From Phymatolithon calcareum (lineage: Eukaryota > Rhodophyta > Florideophyceae > Hapalidiales): DNA of 64,000 nucleotides. The DNA lies in the NCBI GenBank assembly GCA_977006965.1, contig OZ345372.1, positions 1,612,001-1,676,000 of the forward strand, written 5' to 3'. Position 1 is the first letter of the stretch, and each line of letters begins with the position of its first letter. Shown piece after piece: positions 31,851 through 41,059 of this stretch. The notes below the pieces were generated by a model. That model had not been told where the DNA came from and did not search any database. It saw only the letters and a list, made by a program, of their open reading frames with translations. Made by a program: the position numbers and the translations under genes.

Positions 31851-32519
31851 TGGGCCAACCGCAAGAGCGCCACATTGATTTGAGCTCCCTTCTACCTCAC
31901 GTGCAACTGAAGGGCAATTGCCTGAGAAATTGCATTATGAATTTTGATTAATTTACACTAGTCAGCCGGGCGTTGGGAAAGGAACATCCAAAAGCTCGCC
32001 ACCTGAAAATGCATGCTTAAACGATTCGCTGCACAGCAGGACTCTCTATTTAATGTTTCTGAGGAGGAGTCGTCCAACTTAAACGATAGACCGAAGTGAT
32101 CAGTTTCTTGCGAAGGAGATTTTCCTGTCCTGTAAATGCACGCACCCGCGCGCGGCTCAGGATCCCTTTGGTTGCTGCGAATGTACACGTTCCGAAAGGG
32201 GCATGCAGAAGGCAGAGAAGGCACTCGGGAAGCAATAAGTTTCTCCACCAAACTCCACGCTGCAATATGGAACTGCGGCGGACTCTCCAACATCACGATG
32301 AACCTCTGCGAGAAAGAGTCACATGCATAACGGAAGAAGATGTCGAGGTAATAGATTTCAAATTCCAGAGCGCCGATTGCGAATGGAAATTCCCGTACAC
32401 GACCTCCCAACACTCGGCACTTCAAACATCTTGACGTAATGCAGTCGGCAGACGGTGACCCCTCAGTCCCTGTCAACTACCGTGTTCAAATTGCCTGGTC
32501 CCGCTTTCAAGACCTCAAA
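31851..32519. other. Intergenic region, nothing recognised
   Basis: This is the presumed promoter of the lumenal-protein gene plus flanking sequence. Short frames on both strands look like shadows of one another, and no motif is recognised. Confidence 0.3.
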
Positions 32520-32790
32520 CGGATTCTGACCGATGGCACCCACTGTCAACATGGTGATGCGCGCCAGAGACCTACGATGGAACTGGCTTGGACACATTCT
32601 TAGAATGGACGAGCGCCCCCTGGTCCGTCAGGTGTTGCTACAATGCGTCAGATGAACGCCAGAATTACTCTTTGGTGACGTACCTGGACGAGACGTGAAA
32701 GCCGCAGTCACACTCGCTAACGATAGGATAGAATGGAAGAAACTTAGGCCCTCGAATCTCTGTTAGCCCCACTAGAGGAAAAGGCAAAAT
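32520..32790 (+). mobile_element. 3' end of a non-LTR retrotransposon (LINE)
   Basis: The plus strand encodes a decayed version of the familiar LINE C-terminus: RDLRWNWLGHILRMDERP, LVRQVLLQCVR, a TGA, then LLFGDVPGRDVKAAV and RIEWKKLRPSNL. Stops interrupt it, and it ends near an A-rich, ATGAATGAATG tail. The same peptide order occurs at 40.1-40.3 kb, confirming a family. The 5' part (endonuclease, RT) is absent, as is usual for 5'-truncated LINE copies. Confidence 0.65.
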
Positions 32791-32814
32791 GAATGAATGA
32801 ATTCTTGGGCAGAG

Positions 32815-33002
32815 CTATGCCGTGAGAGACCCCTAGCCATACTCATATTTTTGAACAATGAGAAGCTGTAGCAGAACAACTTTTGGTGCTCACTTTCGGT
32901 ATGAGCGATCTTTCCGCAATAAAGCAAGAAATAAGGCATCATGGGCGGACCTGTTGATGGCACAATGTGTTTATGTTTTCTTTCTTTCTTTATTGCGGAA
33001 AG
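32815..33002. repeat. Repeated LINE tail segment, partly inverted
   Basis: The stretch 32815-32930 (GAGAGACCCCTAGCC, then TTTTTGAACAATGAGAA) is a diverged direct copy of 33476-33520. Its end TTTCCGCAATAAAG (about 32911) recurs in inverted orientation at about 32989-33002. These look like two or three overlapping LINE 3' tails inserted near one another. Confidence 0.5.
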
Positions 33003-33349
33003 CTCGTTCACGCAGATGGTGAGCGACTGAGGCTGTGTTGTTTATCCTTTCTCCGCGGAGCTGGTCTCTGGTGCAACGCAAGCGAACAACAAGATTCAGA
33101 GCGTAATCGAAGGTGCGCGTACGTTACCGTCAGAGCGCGTACTACCAAGATAGGCGGCACAGCAGCAACTCGGGAGCGAGGAAAAGTATCGGCATTGCTT
33201 CAAAGAACATAGAACAGCAAGATATGGACCCAGCGATTGACTTCACTGGGTCCACAGCCTGCAATCTGCTCCGCATGTCGAAGTCCTCCGTGATGCTAAC
33301 TATCTCCGTTTCTAATACCCCACCGCACAAAAGTCTAAAACCCCAGTGA

Positions 33350-33530
33350 GCAAGGTGTGCCCGTATGGTGCCAAGGAGACAATGGAGCATCTCATCCTAC
33401 GCTGTGCTGGTCGGGCTGCCTCTCGACGACAATTTATCGGAAGAGTGCGTCGCAAAACGGTAGAAGATCTGTGCAGGGAGAGACCCTTAGAGATACTCCA
33501 ATTTTTGAACAATGAGAATTTGCTCTAGGG
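33350..33530 (+). mobile_element. C-terminal fragment of a second LINE type (zinc-finger RVT tail)
   Basis: The peptide VCPYGAKETMEHLILRCAG followed by RRQFIGRVRRKTVEDL and ending LEILQFLNNENLL matches the Cys-x-x-Gly...Glu-Thr-x-x-His-x-x-x-x-Cys arrangement found after the reverse transcriptase/RNase H of many non-LTR elements. A stop follows, then a short 3' tail. Only this fragment remains. Confidence 0.6.
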
Positions 33531-33721
33531 TAAGTTCTGGCGTTATATGATCGCCTTTTGCAACAAAGAACAAGAAGAAAAGTTGGGAATGCATGATACA
33601 GAGGAAAAATATGTTTTAGATTATCATAACTGTCGACGAAAGGTCTTGGTGCCAGATAATACTATAGCCTTTAGGCATGGAAATATTGCGCTAATTTGAT
33701 ATGAAGTTTGTATTCGTCAGC

Positions 33722-33850
33722 AGTCGACAATGCGCCCTGTACGGTAAAACAGAAGCAATGAAATTGAATCTATGCAATCCTCACGAGCAATGATGAATTC
33801 AATGACTTGAATCGCCACCTCAGACGCGGGATTATTCGCTCCACATCTAA
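33722..33850 (-). pseudogene. Small decayed fragment of the 1447-aa Sel1-protein family
   Basis: The minus strand reads GANNPASEVAIQVIEFII, AREDCIDSISLLLFYRTG. This matches the segment NGTNSAVSEAAIEAIESFI, VHEDHRHETSPLLFYLAI of the intact protein encoded around 13020-13125, and the nucleotide match is also clear. About 43 codons survive. Nothing upstream or downstream continues the gene. Confidence 0.65.
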
Positions 33851-34034
33851 CTCATTTCAGTCACAGGAAAAGGCCCACAGACATCAGACTTAGAATGCTT
33901 CCACATGTCTGAGCTTCTACTATGGAGTTAGAGTGTAAAAACCAGAGCTCCTGAGCTGGACTCGAGGAAAGTAAAACGGCTGCTTCATTGTTAGATTGTT
34001 TTATAGCCAAAAATAAACGGTGCTAGCCTTCTAT

Positions 34035-36722
34035 CTACGACGAGCTACCTCCGCCATTCCCAGGGTTACTCCCACTGCCAAATCCGAATCCTCGTCCCAC
34101 CCCACCTTTTTTCAGCATATCTGTCGTTGTCGATCCGATTTGCGACGTCACCTGCCCAAGCTTGTCTGCGATCCCGACGTCCTTCCATGTCGTCCCAATC
34201 CCTGTGCCGATATTTCCGATGTGCCCGAACAAGGTCTTCATGGAATCCACCGCAACCTCCGACGCTTGCGTTGCCGCATCGCCCATTCCAGCCATGCCCG
34301 ACACAGCTGCCGCTGATACCGACGCCGCTGAGGCGGCGACAGCGGCAGCCGGTCCAGCGGTCAGAGTAGGGACAGTGTTTGACATGGGCAAAGGCTCAGA
34401 CTTGGGAGGTCTTGGTGGCGGGCGGACCGTGCCACGTTCTCGAGCACGAAGGTTTGCACGCAATGCTTCGCCAATCGCGGTGTCATTCCCTGCAGCAGCG
34501 CCACCACGACCTAGACGGCGTGTAAGCTCGAGGACGAGCGGTGCCGCATCGCCGCGCCGGACGCCGCGCATCTCCAAAATGTGCCGGAATGCTTCCGCCG
34601 AGCCGCCGGGGACGAGCGCGAGGTACGTATCGATACAGGATTCTGCGGGGGCGAGAATGACCTTCAGAACGGCCTCCAGCTTGGCGATCTCGCGCGTGAT
34701 CTGCTTCACGTAAGTTGTCGGAGCCGGTGCACGTTGCGCGGACTGAACCTCAGCTCCAATCCCAGGAAGACTGATAAGCAGCGTGCGTAATGCGGTTGTA
34801 TCGAGCAGAATTTGTTGAGCACCGAAGTGCGACATTTTGTCCGTCTTGTACACATGCGCGGAATAAGTTTGAATGAACGTTGCGCTAAATTTGTCCAACA
34901 GAAATCGATAGTGATGCTTGGAAAGCTTTTTCCGAATCTCAGGCATTATAAGTGTTAATTTGGCTTCAACATCAGAGACGTAGGGGCTAGTATCCCCGAC
35001 AGAGGGCCATGCAGTCCAGTCAGTCGATTTGAACGAGGCAAGACTGAGGTGCAGATCTTCATCGAGAAGCGCGACGAGAGAATGGACACCTTTCGCGGCA
35101 GCGGCTGCAAATTTTTCTCGCTCCTTGCTCATGTCAATGTCCGGGGAGAAACTCTCGTCGACAAGCCTGGAAATGTTCTCTTCCAACTGCTGCACAGTAT
35201 TCGCACAATAGTCCGCCGTTCCGATGATCCCGCACGCCCGGTCGATCTTCGCTTCAAACTCTGGTCGATTCGAGCTATCGGCAAGCCCGACAGTGTTGCT
35301 TCCTGGCAGCTGTCGGATCAGAGTGCCAGCAAAAATGGAAAGGTGTTTTCTGAACACAGCGTGCAGTGAATACAAAGGCTGTCTTGCGTCCAATGCGGCA
35401 CACATTTTCATTGACTTCTTCACGGCAAGGAATAGTTGCTTTGCCGAGTTGAGCACCATGCCGTCTTCACATATCCATGTCTCGTCTCTCACCAATTCCT
35501 TGACAACAGCTTGTAGATGGGCGTCCTCCTTCTTTACGTACGCGCCCATCCACGGGCCGTAGCTCTCGCTGATACAATTGTCGAATCGGACCTTGCCCAC
35601 AAACCGCCTCTCAATCTCTTCCTCAAACTTCTTCGTCTTTGCTAAGCTTGACACCATGACAGCGACATCCCTATCCGCACCAGCATCCAGTGTTTTGGAT
35701 GTCCAATCACGCAATTCCCCAACGACAGCACGCGCCAGCTTCGAGGGAACATCCCAATCGTCGGGAAATACGAGGCCCCAATCGCGATTTCCCTGTTCAC
35801 CGCCAAGGCGAGCCCAATTTGCGCGAAGTTCGCGCCGGAGCCACGAGAATCGCTTCTCCACACCAGAAAGCCCCGCGGTATCAGCCATAAATGCCGCTCG
35901 AAATGCAGCAACACGGGATGCGACATGGGAAGCAACAATTTCTGCTCGAAGGTCGTCGCCAATAGCAGCGGCCACGGTACACGCGGTCTGCAGTGCGCGT
36001 ACTGCTTCATCCCTTGTGGAGGCATTCGTCGCAATTGCCGGAGAGTGAGCACGGAACTGTTGCAACACTGTCTGTCGCAATGACTCTGTTGCGACGCCGG
36101 CACGGGCGCGCAGCGCAGAAAGACGGCGGAGTGCGGGTGCCGCGGTTGTTGGGGACTCTGGGTGATGCTCTGCGAGAGAGACAAGCGCGGCGCGTACGAT
36201 TGAGAATACAGAGAGATCAGTTGCAAGAAGATCGAGTGAGCGCGACTGCGCTGCGGCCTCGAGCACGGCAACACCCTCATCGAGGGAGACTAGAGCGTCG
36301 AGCGCGGATGACACGGCGGATGTATTGCGAAGGGCAAAGTGGAGAGGTCGCGCGGGCGCAATGGCGGCGAGAGTTTCAGCTTCAGTTTCGGTCGCAAGCG
36401 TAGATAAGGCGATGAGATTAGATTGCAGAGTTTCCAGTGTTTCAGATGACGCGGCGAGCGGTGCCGAAGCACGGCGAGTGGCGTGAGTTTGGGCACGCAC
36501 GAGGTCAGAGAGATGAGTGTCTGCGCGTGAAATGGCTAGTTGCAGAGAATCGAGGTAGGGCTCGAGGCCAGCTGAAAGAGATGACTCGTCCGGAAAGCGG
36601 GCGTTGATGTAGGAGGTGACATCAAAGTTCGGTTCGAGCGGGATACCGAGCTCGTCCAAGTACGGCATGCCATCAGATGATGGCGAAACATCGGCGCTCA
36701 CAGCAGACGTGAGAGACTGCAT
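34035..36722 (-). CDS. VPS53: Vacuolar protein sorting-associated protein 53 (GARP/EARP tether subunit)
   Basis: VPS53 is a rod-shaped subunit of the GARP complex, which tethers endosome-derived vesicles at the trans-Golgi, and of EARP at endosomes. The 895-aa frame starts with the family's N-terminal block: FDVTSYINARFPDESSLSAG, then a helical segment with ISRADTHLSDLVRAQ. The strongly conserved KRFSWLRRELRANWARLGG is followed by WGLVFPDDWDVPSKLARAVVG and KTKKFEEEIERRFVGKV, as in animal and yeast VPS53. Predicted coiled coil covers about 50-230. The C-terminal 130 residues (after GTVRPPPRPP) are Ala/Gly/Ser-rich and longer than usual. Intronless. The first ATG gives the canonical start, so no alternative is needed. 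Confidence 0.92.
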   Translation of the reverse strand: MQSLTSAVSADVSPSSDGMPYLDELGIPLEPNFDVTSYINARFPDESSLSAGLEPYLDSLQLAISRADTHLSDLVRAQTHATRRASAPLAASSETLETLQSNLIALSTLATETEAETLAAIAPARPLHFALRNTSAVSSALDALVSLDEGVAVLEAAAQSRSLDLLATDLSVFSIVRAALVSLAEHHPESPTTAAPALRRLSALRARAGVATESLRQTVLQQFRAHSPAIATNASTRDEAVRALQTACTVAAAIGDDLRAEIVASHVASRVAAFRAAFMADTAGLSGVEKRFSWLRRELRANWARLGGEQGNRDWGLVFPDDWDVPSKLARAVVGELRDWTSKTLDAGADRDVAVMVSSLAKTKKFEEEIERRFVGKVRFDNCISESYGPWMGAYVKKEDAHLQAVVKELVRDETWICEDGMVLNSAKQLFLAVKKSMKMCAALDARQPLYSLHAVFRKHLSIFAGTLIRQLPGSNTVGLADSSNRPEFEAKIDRACGIIGTADYCANTVQQLEENISRLVDESFSPDIDMSKEREKFAAAAAKGVHSLVALLDEDLHLSLASFKSTDWTAWPSVGDTSPYVSDVEAKLTLIMPEIRKKLSKHHYRFLLDKFSATFIQTYSAHVYKTDKMSHFGAQQILLDTTALRTLLISLPGIGAEVQSAQRAPAPTTYVKQITREIAKLEAVLKVILAPAESCIDTYLALVPGGSAEAFRHILEMRGVRRGDAAPLVLELTRRLGRGGAAAGNDTAIGEALRANLRARERGTVRPPPRPPKSEPLPMSNTVPTLTAGPAAAVAASAASVSAAAVSGMAGMGDAATQASEVAVDSMKTLFGHIGNIGTGIGTTWKDVGIADKLGQVTSQIGSTTTDMLKKGGVGRGFGFGSGSNPGNGGGSSS

Positions 36723-36915
36723 TATGGCGCTTGAGTCACGGTAGAGACGAGGTTAAGGAACAACGACTGATGGAAGTGAACGAGCGGCCGGTTGCAAGTT
36801 GCAACGAGGGTCAACCTACAACTTGATGTCGCTCACATTAATTCTTGTCCTCCTACATGTAATGAAGGTACAGTATAAAGCATACACGTGGCATTGTATG
36901 CTGTCGTTTGCCCGT

Positions 36916-36987
36916 CTGACATCGCAATAATTGCGATGTCAGATCCATCATCATGATCATCAGATCCATGATGGATCTGATGATCAT
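36916..36987. repeat. Two adjacent near-perfect palindromes
   Basis: The first is 36916-36942: 13-bp arms CTGACATCGCAAT around a single A. The second is 36953-36987: 17-bp arms beginning ATGATCATCAGATCC around a single G. Both are perfect, with 1-nt spacers, only 10 bp apart. They lie 5' of VPS53 and are not linked to any transposon end I can see. Confidence 0.88.
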
Positions 36988-37269
36988 ACACGTGTGACAC
37001 ATGGGATCATTGATGACGATGATGATGAATCTGTCGTCCCCAAGGAGGATCGCAAAGCAGTGCGTTATCGCTAACAACCGAACACATGCTAGGGTCCCAG
37101 ATAGAATGCCAGACATAAGAGTAGAGCCGCCCTAGCGAGGGCAGCACCTGAGGAAGCCCTGCCCGTATATTCGTATGACTGCGGGGCTTTAAAAAATTGA
37201 AATAAAAAAGGTGCGTTATCGCTAGCTATCTTCTACTTAGATTGCGACAGTGCGTAACTATTTAGAAAA

Positions 37270-37350
37270 GAGGAAATTCGCTGCATGGACCGAAAAAGGT
37301 GGCAAAATTCGCTAAATCGGCACCCTTGCAAAAACTACTACTCGTTATGA
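37270..37350 (+). repeat. Left terminal inverted repeat of the MULE
   Basis: 81 bp, inverted match to 38553-38634. The outermost bases are GAGGAAATTCGCTG. Confidence 0.93.
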
Positions 37351-37736
37351 TTTCAGCTAGACAGCCGCTTATCATTACACATAATTAAGAGAACTTATTG
37401 AGAAGGTACCATGTGTCCCAACTTGAGGAAAGTCGGCACGTTTCTAATCGCATTATACTAGCATCGAGAGTTGTCAGTTATCTTATTCAGAATTGCATAA
37501 TATCACGTCAATTGCTCGTGCCACTTCATTCTCTTCGGTAGGGGTCCATGTGGGCTTCTTCAGGGTTCTACTGAGTGTACCAATTGCGCATGCTCTTGAC
37601 TAGTCAATGACTACCCATATCTTCAATCAGCTTCCTTATTATTACACTACTAATCCGCTACGCAAAGTACTCTGCACCTCGTCGCATTCGACTGCTAAGC
37701 TAACTCACAACGCTCTCGCCCGAACCGTCTGAACTC

Positions 37737-38507
37737 ATGGAGAAGATGGAGCTCGTGCTAAGGGTGGGTGACTGCCCTGGAGCAAACTTTGACGACGTTG
37801 TCAACCTCGTAATCGCCCACAGCACGTCTATTGGCAAGGCACATCGATGGGCAAGTTCCTCACGCCTTGCTGCTACAAGAAGCACCAGGAAAATTCCTCT
37901 GAGCGGAGAAGCCGCTTGTGGAGCCAGAGGTCATCGAAAGTGACATGCTGAAGTTTGTTGTTAGCAGCCAAGTGACACCATTCCCTATGGTAGTTAACAG
38001 CGACTACCGCGCTACATGCTCTTGTCGCTACTTTGAAGAGCACCAGCGGCCATGTATCCACGTTGTAGCTGCACTTTTGTACTGTTCTAGACGCTTGGCG
38101 CAGCATCGAGTCGCGTTCGACCCGTGAAACAAGATCTGGTGTGGGACCCATGGCTATTGATAACGTGGGCCAAGCAACACGAGGGTATCATCATTCGTGT
38201 TACAGTCACTGGTTACCAGCTAGTACAGGATGATTTGGTTCCGTTTGACCTTGTCGCTAAGCTGGGCCGCAAGCGCAAGAGGCCGTACTTCCCGTCCGAA
38301 ATGAGGTCCCGTCACGGCTCCTCGTGCAGAAACAACGGTCACTTCTCGCAGACATGCGCCAAGCAGAACATCCGCAATATTGTTGAGGCGAAGCGAAAAC
38401 ACATCGACAAAGCGGCTCAGTCCATGATAATTGAGCTCACCGCCTGCGATGACGGAGATGCTACTTGCGACGAGGAGCTGAAGCAGAGAGAGTTGTGCAT
38501 GAAATAA
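37737..38507 (+). pseudogene. MULE transposase 3' remnant (SWIM zinc finger and zinc knuckle)
   Basis: The main piece (37918-38127) encodes ATCSCRYFEEHQRPCIHVVAALL, a SWIM finger with C-x-C-x9-C-x-H, as found at the C-terminus of MuDR-type transposases. A frame change at 38124 leads into KQDLVWDPWLL and GRKRKRPYFPSEMRSR followed by CRNNGHFSQTC. This is the basic linker plus zinc knuckle that ends many MULE proteins, here missing its first Cys. The stretch before 37918 is in another frame with a TGA near 37899. The DDE catalytic domain is absent, so no active transposase can be made. Confidence 0.75.
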
Positions 38508-38552
38508 ATATTATTTTTTTGATAAGTTTATTTCTATGGAGTGCTCTGTGTA

Positions 38553-38634
38553 TCATAACGAGTAGTAGTTATTGCAAGGGGTGCCGATTTAGCGAATTTT
38601 GCCACCTTTTTCGGTCCATGCAGCGAATTTCCTC
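38553..38634 (-). repeat. Right terminal inverted repeat of the MULE
   Basis: 82 bp, inverted match to 37270-37350, with one extra base (CCCC versus CCC) and one T/A difference. Confidence 0.93.
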
Positions 38635-38815
38635 ATTTAGAAAAGCACTCCTTCTCTGCCTGGCGCTCGAAATATGATCATTGATACGTAGGAGTCTGCG
38701 GAGGCGAGTCTCCGAGATATCCCTCCATTCACGCGGTCTCGAAGGCACCACAAACGCTGTGCAGTCCTTCCTGTCTGTGACTTATGTATTATTGGCATAA
38801 GTGCATCCACTGCAC

Positions 38816-39041
38816 GTATGGAGACTCGAAGAGCTCATCGTGGGACTACACGATGACCCTGGGTTGCTGCGGGTGCATGTCATCGTATCAAGAGGCATTT
38901 TTTCTATTCCTCGTAATTGGAATTGCAGGTATGGAGACGCGAAGAGCTCATCGCGGGACTACACGATGACCCTGGGTTTCTGCGGACGCATGTAATCTCA
39001 TCAAGAGGCATATTTTCTATTCCTCGTAGTTGGAATGCTTT
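38816..39041. repeat. Two-copy tandem duplication, period 113 bp
   Basis: Units start at 38816 and 38929 with GTATGGAGAC. Each contains GAAGAGCTCATCG, a shared CTACACGATGACCCTGGGTT and a shared TTCTATTCCTCGTA. A handful of substitutions separate them. No coding role is evident. Confidence 0.8.
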
Positions 39042-39075
39042 GCCTCTCGAACAAGTGCCGTCGTCTGTGCTTGGA

Positions 39076-39525
39076 GGGAGCTAATTTTGTATTTTAGATG
39101 CCTTCAACGCCGGGGATCGCCCAGTAAGTTCGCAAAGCTATCTTCTCTATGCACTGCATACCCAAAAACTACACAGCACATCACCAGAGAATACTGTTTG
39201 CAAAAGCAGGTGCGCGACTCGAAGCAAGAAGAAAGAGAAAAATACCGTACGACAAACCAGATGATATCCCGGACATCCTCAGGTTTGCCAAGGTGGGACA
39301 TGACAGCTTGCCAAAAAATACGCAAGTGGCAGGTTCCCTCAACTGAGCACGACGTTAATATCGCATACATTCGGAGCGGCAGCCGAGCGCCACCTGGAGA
39401 CCTTACGTAAGAACCTAACAAAGCATGAACTGGACTCCGGAGATATGTTAAGAACGGAAAAGGCATTAGACTCCCTACTAATCTACAGCGTCACCACAAT
39501 TGATAATATGGAAAACGACTAGTCC
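39076..39525 (+). repeat. 5' end and coding tail of the LETLRKNLT repeat family
   Basis: It begins with GGAGGGAGCTAATTTTG and ATGCCTTCAACGCCGG, the inverted counterpart of the terminus seen at 46932-46975. Near the end, the plus strand encodes AAAERHLETLRKNLTKHEL, DSGDMLRTEKALDSLL and a stop at about 39520. This matches the tail of the frame at 46449-46868. Stops separate the two parts, so it is a decayed copy. Confidence 0.5.
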
Positions 39526-40129
39526 CTGTATTAGGGACCAGGCGATATACTATAATGAACAAGTTCCAAAAAGCTGCTTCCGTACAGTCTCAGGAGTGTT
39601 ACTGAGGGCTTTTAATAAACAACTAAGCAGTTGCTTCAAAAAAAAGCAAATCATCAAAAGTTCTGTGACCACACTATTACCTCTCATCATGATTTCTACC
39701 TCAATGAGTTTGTCCATCGCTTGCATGACTTCCTCCTGCGATGTGTGGCGTATATAGTCGCTTTTAATCTAGTGGAAGGATTTCAAGACATCTGTCAAAG
39801 GCTCTGTCGTGGTGATCAACATATGGTGGGAGATTTTTGTGGCGGAAGCGACTGAGCAACCACTCGAGTACTCAAAGTCGATTTTTTGTTTGGTGAAGAC
39901 CGTGATTTTCATGGGTAAAATGTGACTGCCACTCGATAGCGAGTCAAAGCCGTCGGACCACTGAGAGGCAGGCTGGTTGCAAACGCCCTCCTACGAGATC
40001 TTGCATCTATTGCGTTTCAATTCGAACGATCGTGGAGCCACCCGGTCACTGCGGACGGCGTCTCCACTAAGGAGAACTGTAGGCGGAGAAGACGCCAAGC
40101 AGCGATCTCAAGCGAACCACCGCGGGGGA
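39526..40129. other. Non-coding stretch, nothing recognised
   Basis: AT-rich sequence between the repeat fragment and the LINE tail. I see no motif. It may contain the decayed 5' part of the LINE that ends at 40344. Confidence 0.3.
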
Positions 40130-40344
40130 TGATTAGGATATGTTCTACGCATGGATGAGAATAGGCTCGTTCGCAGGATACTGCTACAATGCGTACTCGG
40201 AACATACGCCTCTCTCCTTGGCGATATACCAAACCAAGATATCGAATCGGCCATAAAAAACGACTCCGACCTCAGCAAGTGGAATCAAATGAAGCCTTCT
40301 AGACGTGCTAGCCTGTTAGGGGAATAAAGCAATCATAATCATAA
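40130..40344 (+). mobile_element. LINE 3' end inserted in a pseudogene
   Basis: The plus strand encodes GYVLRMDENRLVRRILLQCVL, LLGDIPNQDIESAIK and KWNQMKPSRRASLLGE, then a TAA and the tail AATAAAGCAATCATAATC. It is the same LINE 3' end as at 32520-32790. The tail abuts at 40345 the first base pair that can be aligned to the decayed Sel1-family gene, so the LINE landed in (or recombined with) that pseudogene. Confidence 0.65.
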
Positions 40345-40668
40345 ATGGTTTGAATCGCTTTCTCGGACACCGGACCATTCGCTCCATTTTCATAAAAGTG
40401 TGACGGGGCTATTTTTCTGTGCAGCCCCTCGGGAGCCCATTTGATTGTAAATGGGCCGGAAATAATCAGAAAGCGTTGTAAAATCTATCCTGACCACTGG
40501 TCTACAGTGCTCTACGATATGAGTTCGATTGTGAAGAGTCTTGAATTGAACATCAATATGGATCATATGTATATGTTCAACATAAGACCGAAAAGAAACA
40601 CCTAGTGCTTCTTTTTGACCGTCTTCCGTAATACAACGATCGATTAGTTTCAGGGCGTCATCCACGCG

Positions 40669-41059
40669 CAGGGGTGAGCCCAATACTATTGCTGAGTAAT
40701 GCTCGCAATAACACAGTACCCAATACGTACTGCTACCAATCACACGGGTGCAATACGTATTGCAATATAAGGGCTTCGAGCAATAAACATTGCAATTAAA
40801 TGCTGCAAGCAATTCCCATTGCAATACAACGGCTGCATCCCGTGGTGGACTCATCATGACGGTTATGAGCAGTGCAGCCGAACAACTACGTTTTGTGACT
40901 CCTAAATCAAGGGCGAGAGCAAACAATGCTCACGGGTACGTTATGAAGTATGAATTGGAATACTTTAAGCTGACCAATACTTACGGCAACACTGACGGAT
41001 CGAACAATCTCAGATTGCTATTGCATATTGCAATATCAATTTATTGGGGCACAGTCCTG
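40669..41059. mobile_element. Non-autonomous hAT element (MITE) with perfect 8-bp duplication
   Basis: The 391-bp element starts CAGGGGTGAGCCCAATA and ends with the inverted TATTGGGGCACAGTCCTG, the CAG...CTG ends and GTG core typical of hAT. It is flanked by an identical 8-bp repeat TCCACGCG at 40661-40668 and 41060-41067. Removing it restores the alignment of the surrounding pseudogene to its parent. The interior is full of GCAAT and CAATACGTATTG repeats, as in hAT subterminal regions. It encodes nothing. Confidence 0.93.

Larger units (their letters stand above)
37270..38634 (+). mobile_element. Short Mutator-like element (MULE) with TIRs and target duplication
   Basis: The left end 37270-37350 and right end 38553-38634 are inverted repeats of 81 and 82 bp differing by one indel and one substitution; both begin GAGGAAATTCGCTGCATGG. 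The element is flanked by a perfect 10-bp direct repeat ATTTAGAAAA (37260-37269 and 38635-38644), the 9-11 bp duplication typical of MULEs. Inside is only the 3' part of a MULE transposase, so it is an internally deleted copy that must depend on a partner in trans. The intact TIRs and duplication imply a recent insertion. Confidence 0.93.

Noticed and set aside
34127-36403. Several plus-strand frames opposite VPS53
   Set aside because: These are antisense shadows of a clearly conserved minus-strand protein.
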